Shown here: piece by piece, positions 1 to 5,889 of the stretch
Layout: each line of letters opens with the position of its first letter
How positions within the stretch are numbered: the stretch's first letter is position 1
Assembly: GCA_035263725.1 (NCBI GenBank)
Contig: DATFRC010000023.1
Location: 1 to 9,542, forward strand
DNA from: DASXRA01 sp035263725
Lineage (GTDB): Bacteria > Actinomycetota > Actinomycetes > Mycobacteriales > Jatrophihabitantaceae
Length of the DNA stretch: 9,542 nt
Direction of reading: 5' to 3'
Notes under the pieces: model-generated
Databases searched by the model: none
What the model was told of the DNA's origin: nothing
Seen by the model: the letters and a program-made list of their open reading frames with translations, nothing else
Position numbers and translations under genes: made by a program

Positions 1-186
1 TACGAACAGCAGCAGGAAGATGATCGGCTGGATAGTCACATCAATCAGCTGCTCGGGCGTGCGCCGGGTCTTGATCAGGTTGCGGCGGGCGAGCGCGAAC
101 GCATGCCGCAACGTGCGCGCACGGCTCGCGGTGGCGGCGGGCGCGGCCCGTACCTCGGTTGCTGGGGGACTGAGCGTTGCGGTCAT
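1..186 (-). CDS. DrrB-like ABC-2 transporter permease, N-terminal fragment
   Basis: This is the first 62 codons of a membrane permease that continues past the left edge. It begins at ATG 186-184, whose bases overlap the TGA stop of the upstream ATPase gene (ATGA overlap), so the two are almost certainly translationally coupled. The visible protein has a flexible Ala/Pro-rich cytoplasmic start of about 25 residues, then a basic stretch containing ARRNLIKTRRTPEQL, then the start of a hydrophobic segment, QPIIFLLLFV. That arrangement (RNL...RTPEQLID...QPIIFLLLF) is characteristic of the DrrB/ABC-2 permeases that pair with DrrA-type ATPases. The expected role is the membrane half of an exporter for a hydrophobic compound; the substrate cannot be read from sequence. 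Only the N-terminus is seen, so membrane topology and intactness are unknown. Confidence 0.85.
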   Translation of the reverse strand, partial: MTATLSPPATEVRAAPAATASRARTLRHAFALARRNLIKTRRTPEQLIDVTIQPIIFLLLFV

Positions 187-1136
187 GCTGCGGCCTCCTC
201 GTTGTCGGTGTGGTGGCCGGTCAGGGTGAAAAACACCTCGTCCAGGCTGGGCAGGTGCAGGGACAGCTCGGTGACGGCGATGCCGGCGGCGCCGAGGCGC
301 TGCACAGCGTGGCCCAGCGCATCGTCGCCCTCAACCGGGACGCTCAGCATGCCGCGTCCCGGAGACTCGGGTGGGGCGTCGGCGATGGCGCCGAGAATCA
401 CGCGTACGTCCTCCAGCCGGGACGGGTCGGCGGGCTTCACCTCCAGGCGCTGGCCGCCGACGATCCGCTTGAGGCCGTCCGGTGTGTCGTGCGCGATGAC
501 GCGGCCATGATCGATCACGGTGATCTCGTCGGCCAGCGCATCGGCCTCCTCGAGGTACTGCGTGGTGAGCAGTACGGTCGAGCCCTCGGTGACGAGGCTG
601 CGCACCACGTCCCACATCTCTTCGCGCTTGGCGGGGTCGAGGCCCGTGGTCGGCTCGTCGAGGAAGATCACCGAGGGACGCCCGACGAGCGAGGCGGCGA
701 GGTCGAGGCGGCGCCGCATCCCACCGGAGTACGTCTTGGCGGTCCGGCCGGCGGCCCCGGCCAGGTCGAACCATTCGAGCAGCTCCCGGGCGCGCGCCCG
801 CGCCGCGCCGGTCGGCAGGTCGAGCAGCTGGCCGATGAGCACGAGGTTCTGCATGCCGGTGAGGTCCTCGTCCACGGACGCGTACTGGCCGGTGAGCCCG
901 ATGTTCTGCCGCACCCGCTGCGGCTCGCGCCCCACGTCGTAGCCGGCCACCCGTGCGGTGCCCGCGTCCGCGCGAAGCAGTGTGGCGAGGATGCGGACGG
1001 CAGTCGTCTTGCCGGCTCCGTTCGGCCCCAGTACGCCCAGCACGGTGCCTTCTCGGGCGGCGAGGTCGATGCCGGCAAGGGCTTGCGTATTGCCGAAGCG
1101 CTTCGTGAGCCGTTCGGCCTCGATGGCGTAGGTCAT
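183..1136 (-). CDS. DrrA-like ABC transporter ATP-binding protein (317 aa)
   Basis: This is the nucleotide-binding subunit of an ABC exporter of the daunorubicin-resistance type. Visible motifs are Walker A GPNGAGKTT (37-45), Q-loop Gln84, signature YSGGM (136-140), Walker B VIFLDEP (156-162) with catalytic Glu161, and D-loop GLDP (165-168). The switch position is Gln193 (TTQYLEEAD) instead of His; this is usual in DrrA-type ATPases and is not a defect. The C-terminal LDEVFFTLTG resembles the conserved LDEVFL-type tail of DrrA, thought to contact DrrB. The length is normal for the family. I chose the start at 1136 because MTYAIEAERLTKRFG matches where family members begin; the frame is open to 1187, but those 17 extra residues look unconserved. 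No strong Shine-Dalgarno precedes 1136. The permease follows in an ATGA overlap. Drug efflux is the family inference; the substrate is unknown. Confidence 0.93.
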   Translation of the reverse strand: MTYAIEAERLTKRFGNTQALAGIDLAAREGTVLGVLGPNGAGKTTAVRILATLLRADAGTARVAGYDVGREPQRVRQNIGLTGQYASVDEDLTGMQNLVLIGQLLDLPTGAARARARELLEWFDLAGAAGRTAKTYSGGMRRRLDLAASLVGRPSVIFLDEPTTGLDPAKREEMWDVVRSLVTEGSTVLLTTQYLEEADALADEITVIDHGRVIAHDTPDGLKRIVGGQRLEVKPADPSRLEDVRVILGAIADAPPESPGRGMLSVPVEGDDALGHAVQRLGAAGIAVTELSLHLPSLDEVFFTLTGHHTDNEEAAA

Positions 1137-1350
1137 GGCGTCACACTGGGCCGGCTCGCTGGCAGGACACGCACAGCGCGCTGGCACGGCGCTGACAGGG
1201 CCGATCGCTGGCTCGTCCCGCCCGCGCGGAGCCGCGTCTCCACCGCTCGCTGCGCTCGGGTGGATCCGCGGCTCCGCTCCGCGCCTTCGGCGCGGGCCGC
1301 GTGGCGGCGGCGGGGCTCTTCGCGCCAGCGCTCATCGCTACGCTTCGGTC
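1137..1350. other. Divergent intergenic region between ABC exporter and rph
   Basis: No convincing gene lies here. Open frames read into it from both sides, but the encoded residues are Arg/Ala/Gly-rich and unlike either protein family. It must carry the promoters for both the minus-strand exporter and the plus-strand rph run, but I see no clear -35/-10 pair in this very GC-rich stretch, nor a good Shine-Dalgarno before rph. Its notable content is the strong nested inverted repeat and adjacent hairpin described separately. Confidence 0.7.
1226..1295. repeat. Nested inverted repeat plus adjacent hairpin upstream of rph
   Basis: An 11-bp perfect inverted repeat (GCGGAGCCGCG at 1226-1236, its complement at 1267-1277) encloses a second 6-bp inverted repeat (TCCACC 1239-1244, GGTGGA 1259-1264), separated by a symmetric 2x2 internal loop; the apical loop is 14 nt. 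One base later comes a separate 7-bp hairpin, CCGCGCC 1279-1285 with GGCGCGG 1289-1295, around a TTC triloop. There is no T-run after either, so these are not ordinary intrinsic terminators. They could be leader RNA structure for rph, an operator region for the divergent genes, or a REP-like intergenic palindrome. The pairing is seen directly; the function is unknown. Confidence 0.6.
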
Positions 1351-2073
1351 ATGTCCCGTCCTGACGATCGCGCGGCTGATCAGCTGCGTCCGGTCACGAT
1401 TACCCGTGACTGGCAGAAGTACGCCGAGGGGTCGGCGCTGGTCGAGTTCGGCGAGACCAAGGTGCTGTGCTCCGCCTCGGTGGTCACCGGGGTACCGCGC
1501 TGGCGCAAGGGCAGCGGGCTGGGCTGGGTTACCGCCGAGTACGCGATGCTGCCCCGAGCCACGCTCACTCGCAACGATCGCGAGTCGGTCAAGGGACGCA
1601 TCGGCGGGCGCACCCACGAGATTTCCCGGCTGGTCGGCCGCTCGCTGCGTGCAGCGATCGATTTGGCGGCGCTGGGCGAGAATTCCATCGCGATCGACTG
1701 TGACGTGCTGCAGGCCGACGGCGGCACGCGCACGGCGGCGATCACCGGCGCATATGTCGCGCTGGTCGATGCGGTGCACTGGCTCGCCGGCCAAAACGCG
1801 CTGGCGCAGCCCAATCCCATCGTCAACTCGATCTCGGCTGTCTCGGTGGGCCTCGTCGACGCAGAGCCGCTCCTGGACCTCATGTACGAGGAGGACGTGC
1901 GCGCGGAGACGGACATGAACGTCGTCATCACGGGCGACGGCGCCTTTGTGGAGGTGCAGGGCACCGCCGAGGGCGCGCCGTTCCGCCGCCGGGAGCTCGA
2001 CGCGATGCTCGACCTGGCGCTCGCGGGCTGTGCGCAGCTTGCCAAGCTGCAAGCCGAGGCGCTGGGCGAGTGA
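1351..2073 (+). CDS. rph: Ribonuclease PH (240 aa)
   Basis: RNase PH is a phosphate-dependent 3'-5' exoribonuclease that trims the 3' ends of tRNA precursors, working as a hexameric ring. The protein is full length for the family and shows its hallmark blocks: MSRPDDRAADQLRPVTI at the start, VPRWRKGSGLGWVTAEYAML (49-68), the basic GRIGGRTHEISRLVGRSLR (82-100), the phosphate-binding GGTRT (124-128), and the acidic EEDVRAETDMN (180-190) supplying metal/catalytic aspartates. The start at ATG 1351 gives the canonical N-terminus; the frame is open back to 1135, but that extension is low-complexity. No clear Shine-Dalgarno precedes it. rdgB begins inside its stop codon (GTGA), so the two are co-translated, an arrangement common in actinobacteria. 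Confidence 0.97.
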   Translation: MSRPDDRAADQLRPVTITRDWQKYAEGSALVEFGETKVLCSASVVTGVPRWRKGSGLGWVTAEYAMLPRATLTRNDRESVKGRIGGRTHEISRLVGRSLRAAIDLAALGENSIAIDCDVLQADGGTRTAAITGAYVALVDAVHWLAGQNALAQPNPIVNSISAVSVGLVDAEPLLDLMYEEDVRAETDMNVVITGDGAFVEVQGTAEGAPFRRRELDAMLDLALAGCAQLAKLQAEALGE

Positions 2074-2684
2074 AGCTTCTCCTCGCTACCCGCAATGCCA
2101 AGAAGCTCGACGAACTGCGCCGAATCCTCTCGCCCCTGCTCGATGTCGAGGTGATCGGACTCGACGACGTGGCGCGCTACGACGAAGTGCCTGAGACAGG
2201 CGCCACGTTCACCGAGAACGCGCTGCTGAAGGCCCGCGAGGCGGTAGCCCACTCCGGTCTGGTCAGCGTCGCCGACGACTCCGGCATCTCCATCGACGCG
2301 CTTCGCGGCATGCCCGGTGTTCTGTCCGCCCGCTGGGCCGGGCGCGGGAAGGACGACGAGGCCAACCTTCGGCTCGTTCTCGACCAGCTTTCCGACGTGC
2401 CTGACGAGCGCCGCGGCGCGGCGTTCGTGTGCGTCGCCGCGCTCGTCACGCCGGCCGACGTGGAGACCGTCGCCGAGGGACGCATGCCCGGCCGGGTCGT
2501 GGGCGCACCACGGGGCACGAACGGCTTCGGCTACGACCCGATCTTCGTCGCTGACGGCAAGCAGCTGACCAACGGCGAATTGCCGCCCGCCGAGAAGGAC
2601 GCGATCAGCCACCGCGGCAAAGCATTGCGTGCACTGCTACCGCACATCGCCGCCGCATTCGGCGACACGGAGCCCGCGGCCTGA
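2070..2684 (+). CDS. rdgB: XTP/dITP diphosphohydrolase, RdgB/HAM1 family (204 aa)
   Basis: This enzyme hydrolyses non-canonical purine nucleoside triphosphates (ITP, dITP, XTP) to the monophosphate and pyrophosphate, keeping deaminated purines out of DNA and RNA. Visible family blocks are LLATRNAKKLDEL (4-16) for phosphate binding, FTENALLKA (47-55), catalytic ADDSG (68-72), the purine-pocket GTNGFGYDPIF, and the late EKDAISHRGKAL segment. The length is typical. Translation starts at GTG 2070, overlapping the rph stop; GAGG at 2056-2059 is 10 nt upstream and could serve as its Shine-Dalgarno. All key residues are present. It closes the conserved pair at the head of the plus-strand run. Confidence 0.97.
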   Translation: MKLLLATRNAKKLDELRRILSPLLDVEVIGLDDVARYDEVPETGATFTENALLKAREAVAHSGLVSVADDSGISIDALRGMPGVLSARWAGRGKDDEANLRLVLDQLSDVPDERRGAAFVCVAALVTPADVETVAEGRMPGRVVGAPRGTNGFGYDPIFVADGKQLTNGELPPAEKDAISHRGKALRALLPHIAAAFGDTEPAA

Positions 2685-2696
2685 TCCCAGATCAGG
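2680..2696 (+). other. Hairpin spanning the rdgB stop codon
   Basis: CCTGATC (2680-2686) and GATCAGG (2690-2696) form a perfect 7-bp stem with a CCA loop, placing the rdgB TGA inside the left arm. No T-tract follows; the next bases are GGGC. It could be a weak attenuator or 3'-end stabiliser. Its right arm runs into AGGGG (2694-2698), the only Shine-Dalgarno-like sequence before the next gene, so it might also limit translation of that gene. The pairing is seen; the role is inferred. Confidence 0.4.
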
Positions 2697-2713
2697 GGCG
2701 CACACTTGCGTGC

Positions 2714-3106
2714 GTGGGGGCGCCTATCGAGGGCTCGAGGTGGCCGTGGCGCGCGACAGCTCTGGTCACGGTCGCGCTCGCCTACGCCGGCGTCGCAGGT
2801 GGCCTGCGTCCATTCACGTGGCCGGCAGCCGTGTCGACGACGCTCGGTGGCCTGGCGATCTTCATCCTGGCGTGGCGACATCGAGCGACGCCCGCACCGG
2901 TGCGGCACGACCGGGGACAACTGCTGGCCTGGACCGCCTGGCTCGCCGCGGTAACGGGCTGGGAGTTGTGGGCGCTATCCATGACGCCGCGCTCGAGGCA
3001 TCCCACGATCAGCTCACTGATCAACAGCGCCATCGAGACCCACCCGGGGCGGTCGATCGCGGTGCTCGCCTGGCTCGCGCTCGGCTGGTGGCTGGCTCGG
3101 CGGTAA
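2714..3106 (+). CDS. Small four-helix membrane protein of unknown function (130 aa)
   Basis: I do not recognise a named family with certainty. The protein is predicted to cross the membrane about four times (roughly residues 13-31, 36-54, 70-90 and 114-128), with short polar loops including a basic segment at 54-69. Its C-terminus, HPGRSIAVLAWLALGWWLAR (110-129), resembles the C-terminus of the next small protein (HPVGRWVLLLLWMWVGWHFF), suggesting common ancestry or a shared partner. The start is GTG 2714, the only early start in frame; the sole Shine-Dalgarno-like sequence (AGGGG 2694-2698) is about 15 nt away, so the start is not firm. It lies 29 nt after rdgB, and its TAA is only 2 nt before the next ATG, so the two small genes are clearly coupled. 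No catalytic motif is visible. Confidence 0.8.
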   Translation: MGAPIEGSRWPWRATALVTVALAYAGVAGGLRPFTWPAAVSTTLGGLAIFILAWRHRATPAPVRHDRGQLLAWTAWLAAVTGWELWALSMTPRSRHPTISSLINSAIETHPGRSIAVLAWLALGWWLARR

Positions 3107-3108
3107 CG

Positions 3109-3303
3109 ATGATCGGGGCGGCGGCAATTCTCGGCGGCTACGCCGTGCTGGCGGTATGCGCCGCCGTCCTCCTGGTGAGGGCGTGCGGCCGTCCTGGCGC
3201 AACGCCCGCCGCGTACCTCACGACGGTGATGCACCACCCGGTCGGCCGATGGGTGCTGCTCCTGCTGTGGATGTGGGTGGGCTGGCACTTCTTCGTCCGC
3301 TGA
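3109..3303 (+). CDS. Small two-helix membrane protein, DUF6186-like (64 aa)
   Basis: A 64-residue protein starts at ATG 3109, two bases after the stop of the preceding gene. It has two predicted membrane helices (about 5-24 and 47-62) joined by a short basic loop, and ends with MHHPVGRWVLLLLWMWVGWH then FFVR. From memory the length and the GW-H-F-F-x-R ending fit DUF6186, a small actinobacterial membrane family of unknown function; this should be checked with a profile search. The C-terminal half resembles the end of the upstream 130-aa protein. A longer frame is open back to 2629, but that extension overlaps rdgB and the 130-aa gene and looks spurious. Function is unknown; the membrane location and coupling with its neighbour are well supported. 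Confidence 0.82.
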   Translation: MIGAAAILGGYAVLAVCAAVLLVRACGRPGATPAAYLTTVMHHPVGRWVLLLLWMWVGWHFFVR

Positions 3304-3320
3304 CGTTCATACTCGCGGGA

Positions 3321-3971
3321 ATGGAGTGGGCGGCACTGTGTAACCAGGAACGGCTGGGATTCCTCGAGCAGCCGGCCAGCGCCATCACGAGCGCTGCGTT
3401 CGTGGTTGCCGCGGCCGGCATCCTGGCCGCTCGCCCCCGCGAGTCCGGCACGCCGGCGCGAGAGCAGCAGACGGTGTTCGCGCTGCTCGTAGCGGGGATC
3501 GGCATTGGGTCGTTCGTACAGCACGGGCCGCACCCGTCCTGGCAGGCCTACGCGCATGACCTGCCGCTCGCGGCCACCCTGGTGTTCGTCGCGACCGATG
3601 CGGCGTCTGACCTGACCGGACGTGAGTTGTCGGCCGCCTGGTGGCTGGTTCCGTCAGCTGCGATGGTTCCGATCGTGGCCGCCGGACCGGCGGCGTCGAC
3701 CGCCGCCCAGGCGGCAATGGCCGTAGCCGCCATCGCGCTGAACCTGCTGCGCGCGGTCCACCATCCTGTGCTGCGCGCTCCGGTGCTGGTCGCTCTGGGT
3801 ACCGTGGCCGCCGGCGCCGTGCTCAGCCGGCTGACCGGCCGGAGCGGGCCGTGTGGGCCGGAAAGCTTGATCACGGGTCACCCTATGTGGCACCTGCTCG
3901 CGGCGGCCGCCTTGTGGCGGCTGGCCGCGGCCGTGGGCGCGCGACGCCAGCCCGCGCTGCGGCTACGGTGA
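3321..3971 (+). CDS. Ceramidase-like CREST-superfamily membrane hydrolase (216 aa)
   Basis: This is a multi-pass membrane protein with the residue pattern of the CREST superfamily (alkaline ceramidases, PAQR receptors, Per1). An N-terminal CNQERLGFLEQP (7-18) leads into the first helix. Then come Ser64 and His68 (GSFVQH), His79-Asp80 (YAHDLPL) and the C-terminal His187-x3-His191 (GHPMWHLLAAAALW). In characterised relatives the three histidines bind zinc, and the Ser and Asp are also conserved active-site residues; every one has a counterpart here. CxPxS (178-182) before the last helix also fits. The expected role is hydrolysis of an amide or ester bond in a membrane lipid; the substrate is unknown. 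ATG 3321 starts the protein 17 nt after the previous stop; a longer open frame from 3156 overlaps that gene and is unlikely. The Shine-Dalgarno is weak (GGGA right at the start). Confidence 0.8.
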   Translation: MEWAALCNQERLGFLEQPASAITSAAFVVAAAGILAARPRESGTPAREQQTVFALLVAGIGIGSFVQHGPHPSWQAYAHDLPLAATLVFVATDAASDLTGRELSAAWWLVPSAAMVPIVAAGPAASTAAQAAMAVAAIALNLLRAVHHPVLRAPVLVALGTVAAGAVLSRLTGRSGPCGPESLITGHPMWHLLAAAALWRLAAAVGARRQPALRLR

Positions 3972-3975
3972 GCAC

Positions 3976-4545
3976 GTGCTGACCGACCACGATGCCGCCT
4001 TTAGCTACGCCGGCGGCCTGCTCGTCGGTGACCAAGTGCGGCTGCGCGGTACGCGCGACGACGACATACAGACACTCGCCCGCTGGATGATGGAACCGGA
4101 AATTCGCGCCACCCAATCGAACATCGTGTTGCCGCTGTCGGAGGCGGCGACTCGTGAACTGATCGCGGGATGGAGCAAGAACGAGGGCACCGACGTCGGG
4201 TTCTCGATCGAGACGCTGGACAGTGATCGTCTCGTCGGACATACCGGCCTGTTCGGAGGCGGCGTGAAGGACCGTCGCCGCATCGCCGGCATCTTCATCG
4301 GCCGCCCGTTCCTCGATCGGGGATACGGCACGGACGCCATGCGGCTGCTTGTCAGCTACGGGTTCCGCGAACTCGGGCTGCACCGCGTCGAGCTGACTGT
4401 CCTGGCCTTCAACGCCCGGGCGATTGCCGCGTACCGCAAGGTGGGCTTCGTCGAGGAGGGCCGGGCGCGCGAAGCGGTGTTCCATGACGGGCACTGGTAC
4501 GACGAGGTGAGCATGGCGATCCTCGCCGATGAATGGCGTTCATGA
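3976..4545 (+). CDS. GNAT family N-acetyltransferase, RimJ/RimL-like (189 aa)
   Basis: This is an acetyl-CoA-dependent N-acetyltransferase of the RimJ/RimL branch. The N-terminus has the usual VRLRGTRDDDIQTLARW opening (21-37), followed by GIFIGRPFLDRGYGTDAM (105-122), where RGYGTD (115-120) is the pyrophosphate-binding loop for acetyl-CoA. The late block LHRVELTVLAFNARAIAAYR (135-154) and KVGFVEEGRARE (155-166) with Asn146 and Tyr153 is typical of the family. The length is normal. Translation starts at GTG 3976, 4 nt after the previous stop, with GGTGAG just 3 nt upstream. The substrate could be a protein N-terminus, an amine or a small metabolite; nothing in the sequence decides this. Its TGA overlaps the ATG of the following amidase gene, so the two are coupled. 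Confidence 0.92.
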   Translation: MLTDHDAAFSYAGGLLVGDQVRLRGTRDDDIQTLARWMMEPEIRATQSNIVLPLSEAATRELIAGWSKNEGTDVGFSIETLDSDRLVGHTGLFGGGVKDRRRIAGIFIGRPFLDRGYGTDAMRLLVSYGFRELGLHRVELTVLAFNARAIAAYRKVGFVEEGRAREAVFHDGHWYDEVSMAILADEWRS

Positions 4546-5876
4546 GCGACCTGCTGTTCCAGCCTGCTGGAGACGTGGCCGGCATGCTCCACCGCAAGGA
4601 GATCTCGTCCCGCGAACTGACCGAGTTGCTGTTCGTGAGGACGGACGCCGTGAACCCGGCGCTGAACGCCCTCGTCGCGCAACGCCGGGAAGTGGCGCTC
4701 CTCGAGGCTGCCGCGGCCGACGAGGCGACCGCGCAAGGTGCGGTGACAGGGCCGCTGCACGGCGTCCCTATCACGATCAAAGAGAGCTTCGACGTCGCCG
4801 GGCTTCCCACCACGTGGGGCAATCCGGCATTCCGTGACTTCGTCGCCACGACCGACGCGACGGTAGTGCGCCGGCTGCGGGACGCCGGTGCGATTGTTAC
4901 CGGCAAGACGAACGTGGCGTTCATGCTCGGCGACTTCGCCCACACGGCGAACGACCTGTACGGCGTGACGCGCAACCCTTGGTCCGCGGGACACACTCCG
5001 GGCGGCTCGTCGGGCGGTGCTGCGGCGGCCGTCGCCGCAGGCTTGACGTTTCTGGAGCACGGCACCGACCTGGTCGGCTCGCTGCGCATCCCGGCGAGCT
5101 TTTGCGGGGTCTACGGGCTGCGGCCCAGCGTCGACACGGTGCCGCTGACCGGGATGCAGCCGCCGGGCGTGGTCGCCGGCCCGAGCGACATGATGTACCT
5201 GTCGGCAGCCGGCCCGATCGCGCGATCGGCAGCCGACCTGCGGATCGCGATGCGGGTGGTGGGCGGCCCGGAGGCACCGCAGGCGAAAGCCTATTCGTGG
5301 GCGCTTGCCCCGCCCCGCCACTCCCGGCTGGCTGAGTTCCGAGTCGGCGTCGTGCTGGACCACCCTGCGGCGCCGGTGACCAGCGACGTGGGCACGGCGC
5401 TGAGCGCCGCGGTCGATGCCGTCGCAGCCACCGGGGCCGCCGTCGTTGAGGGCTGGCCGCCCGACGTGGATCCTGTCCGAGACGCGGAGTCTTTCGGCTT
5501 CCACGTCGAGGTGTTCTTCGCCTACGCCCAGCCCGGCGACCACGTACCGGCGTTCGCCGACGTCATCGCGCACGAGCATCGGCGCATGGCCGCCCGTGCC
5601 GCCTGGACTCGGTACTTCGCCGACGTCGACGTATTTCTGTGTCCGGCGACGTTCACGTCGCCGCTGGCGCAGGATGAGCGTGACGATCGGCTGCCGTTCT
5701 GGACGGCGCACCCGACGCTGGCCGGCCTCCCGGCCGTGGTCGCACCGGTCGGGCGTACGCCGGCAGAGCTCCCGGTTGGTGTGCAACTCGTCGGACCGCT
5801 ACACGAGGACGACACGGCGATCACGTTCGCCGAGTTGCTCGCAGATATCGTCGGCGGCTACGAGCGCCCGGCCTGA
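4542..5876 (+). CDS. Amidase signature (AS) family hydrolase (444 aa)
   Basis: This soluble amidase uses the Ser-cisSer-Lys triad. Lys80 lies in GVPITIKES (74-82), cis-Ser156 in PGGSSGG (153-159), and the nucleophile Ser180 in GTDLVGSLRIPA (174-185); the spacings (K to nucleophile 100, cis-Ser to nucleophile 24) match the family. Val178 replaces the usual first Gly of the GGS motif, a tolerated variation in many members. C-terminal blocks FLCPATFTSP and ELPVGVQLVGP are also typical. I prefer ATG 4542, overlapping the GNAT stop as ATGA; an in-frame ATG at 4533 is possible and would add three residues. The substrate (amide, ureide or similar) is not predictable. A GatA role is unlikely because no gatB or gatC is nearby. 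It ends 3 nt before the convergent neighbour. Confidence 0.95.
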   Translation: MSDLLFQPAGDVAGMLHRKEISSRELTELLFVRTDAVNPALNALVAQRREVALLEAAAADEATAQGAVTGPLHGVPITIKESFDVAGLPTTWGNPAFRDFVATTDATVVRRLRDAGAIVTGKTNVAFMLGDFAHTANDLYGVTRNPWSAGHTPGGSSGGAAAAVAAGLTFLEHGTDLVGSLRIPASFCGVYGLRPSVDTVPLTGMQPPGVVAGPSDMMYLSAAGPIARSAADLRIAMRVVGGPEAPQAKAYSWALAPPRHSRLAEFRVGVVLDHPAAPVTSDVGTALSAAVDAVAATGAAVVEGWPPDVDPVRDAESFGFHVEVFFAYAQPGDHVPAFADVIAHEHRRMAARAAWTRYFADVDVFLCPATFTSPLAQDERDDRLPFWTAHPTLAGLPAVVAPVGRTPAELPVGVQLVGPLHEDDTAITFAELLADIVGGYERPA

Positions 5877-5889
5877 TGGCTACAGGCTG
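5869..5889 (+). other. Short hairpin over the convergent gene ends
   Basis: CGGCCTG (5869-5875) can pair with CAGGCTG (5883-5889), giving 7 bp including one G-T wobble around a 7-nt loop. The stops of the amidase and of the convergent small gene lie in or next to the structure. No T-run is present on either strand. With only 3 nt between the two genes, this is the only candidate for a shared transcription end, and it is weak. Confidence 0.25.

Noticed and set aside
690..720. Loss of the switch histidine in the ABC ATPase (Gln193 instead)
   Set aside because: TTQYLEEAD with Gln is usual in DrrA-type ATPases, so it is not a sign of inactivation. The codon lies near 558-560.
1137..1187. 17-residue N-terminal extension of the ABC ATPase
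   Set aside because: Family members begin just before the ...AERLTKRFG block, and the extension shows no family similarity or better ribosome-binding site.
1135..1350. N-terminal extension of the RNase PH frame
   Set aside because: The extra residues are low-complexity Arg/Ala/Gly and the canonical RNase PH N-terminus begins exactly at ATG 1351.
177..1364. 395-codon plus-strand frame opposite the ABC ATPase
   Set aside because: It is a shadow of the ATPase gene, whose motifs are all intact on the other strand.
1141..2612. Long open frames on the minus strand opposite rph and rdgB
   Set aside because: They are antisense shadows produced by GC-rich third codon positions; composition is His/Arg/Gln-rich with no recognisable domain, and the plus-strand genes are certain.
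4356..5786. 476-codon minus-strand frame opposite the GNAT and amidase genes
   Set aside because: It covers two confidently identified plus-strand enzymes and its product is Arg/His-rich with no family features.
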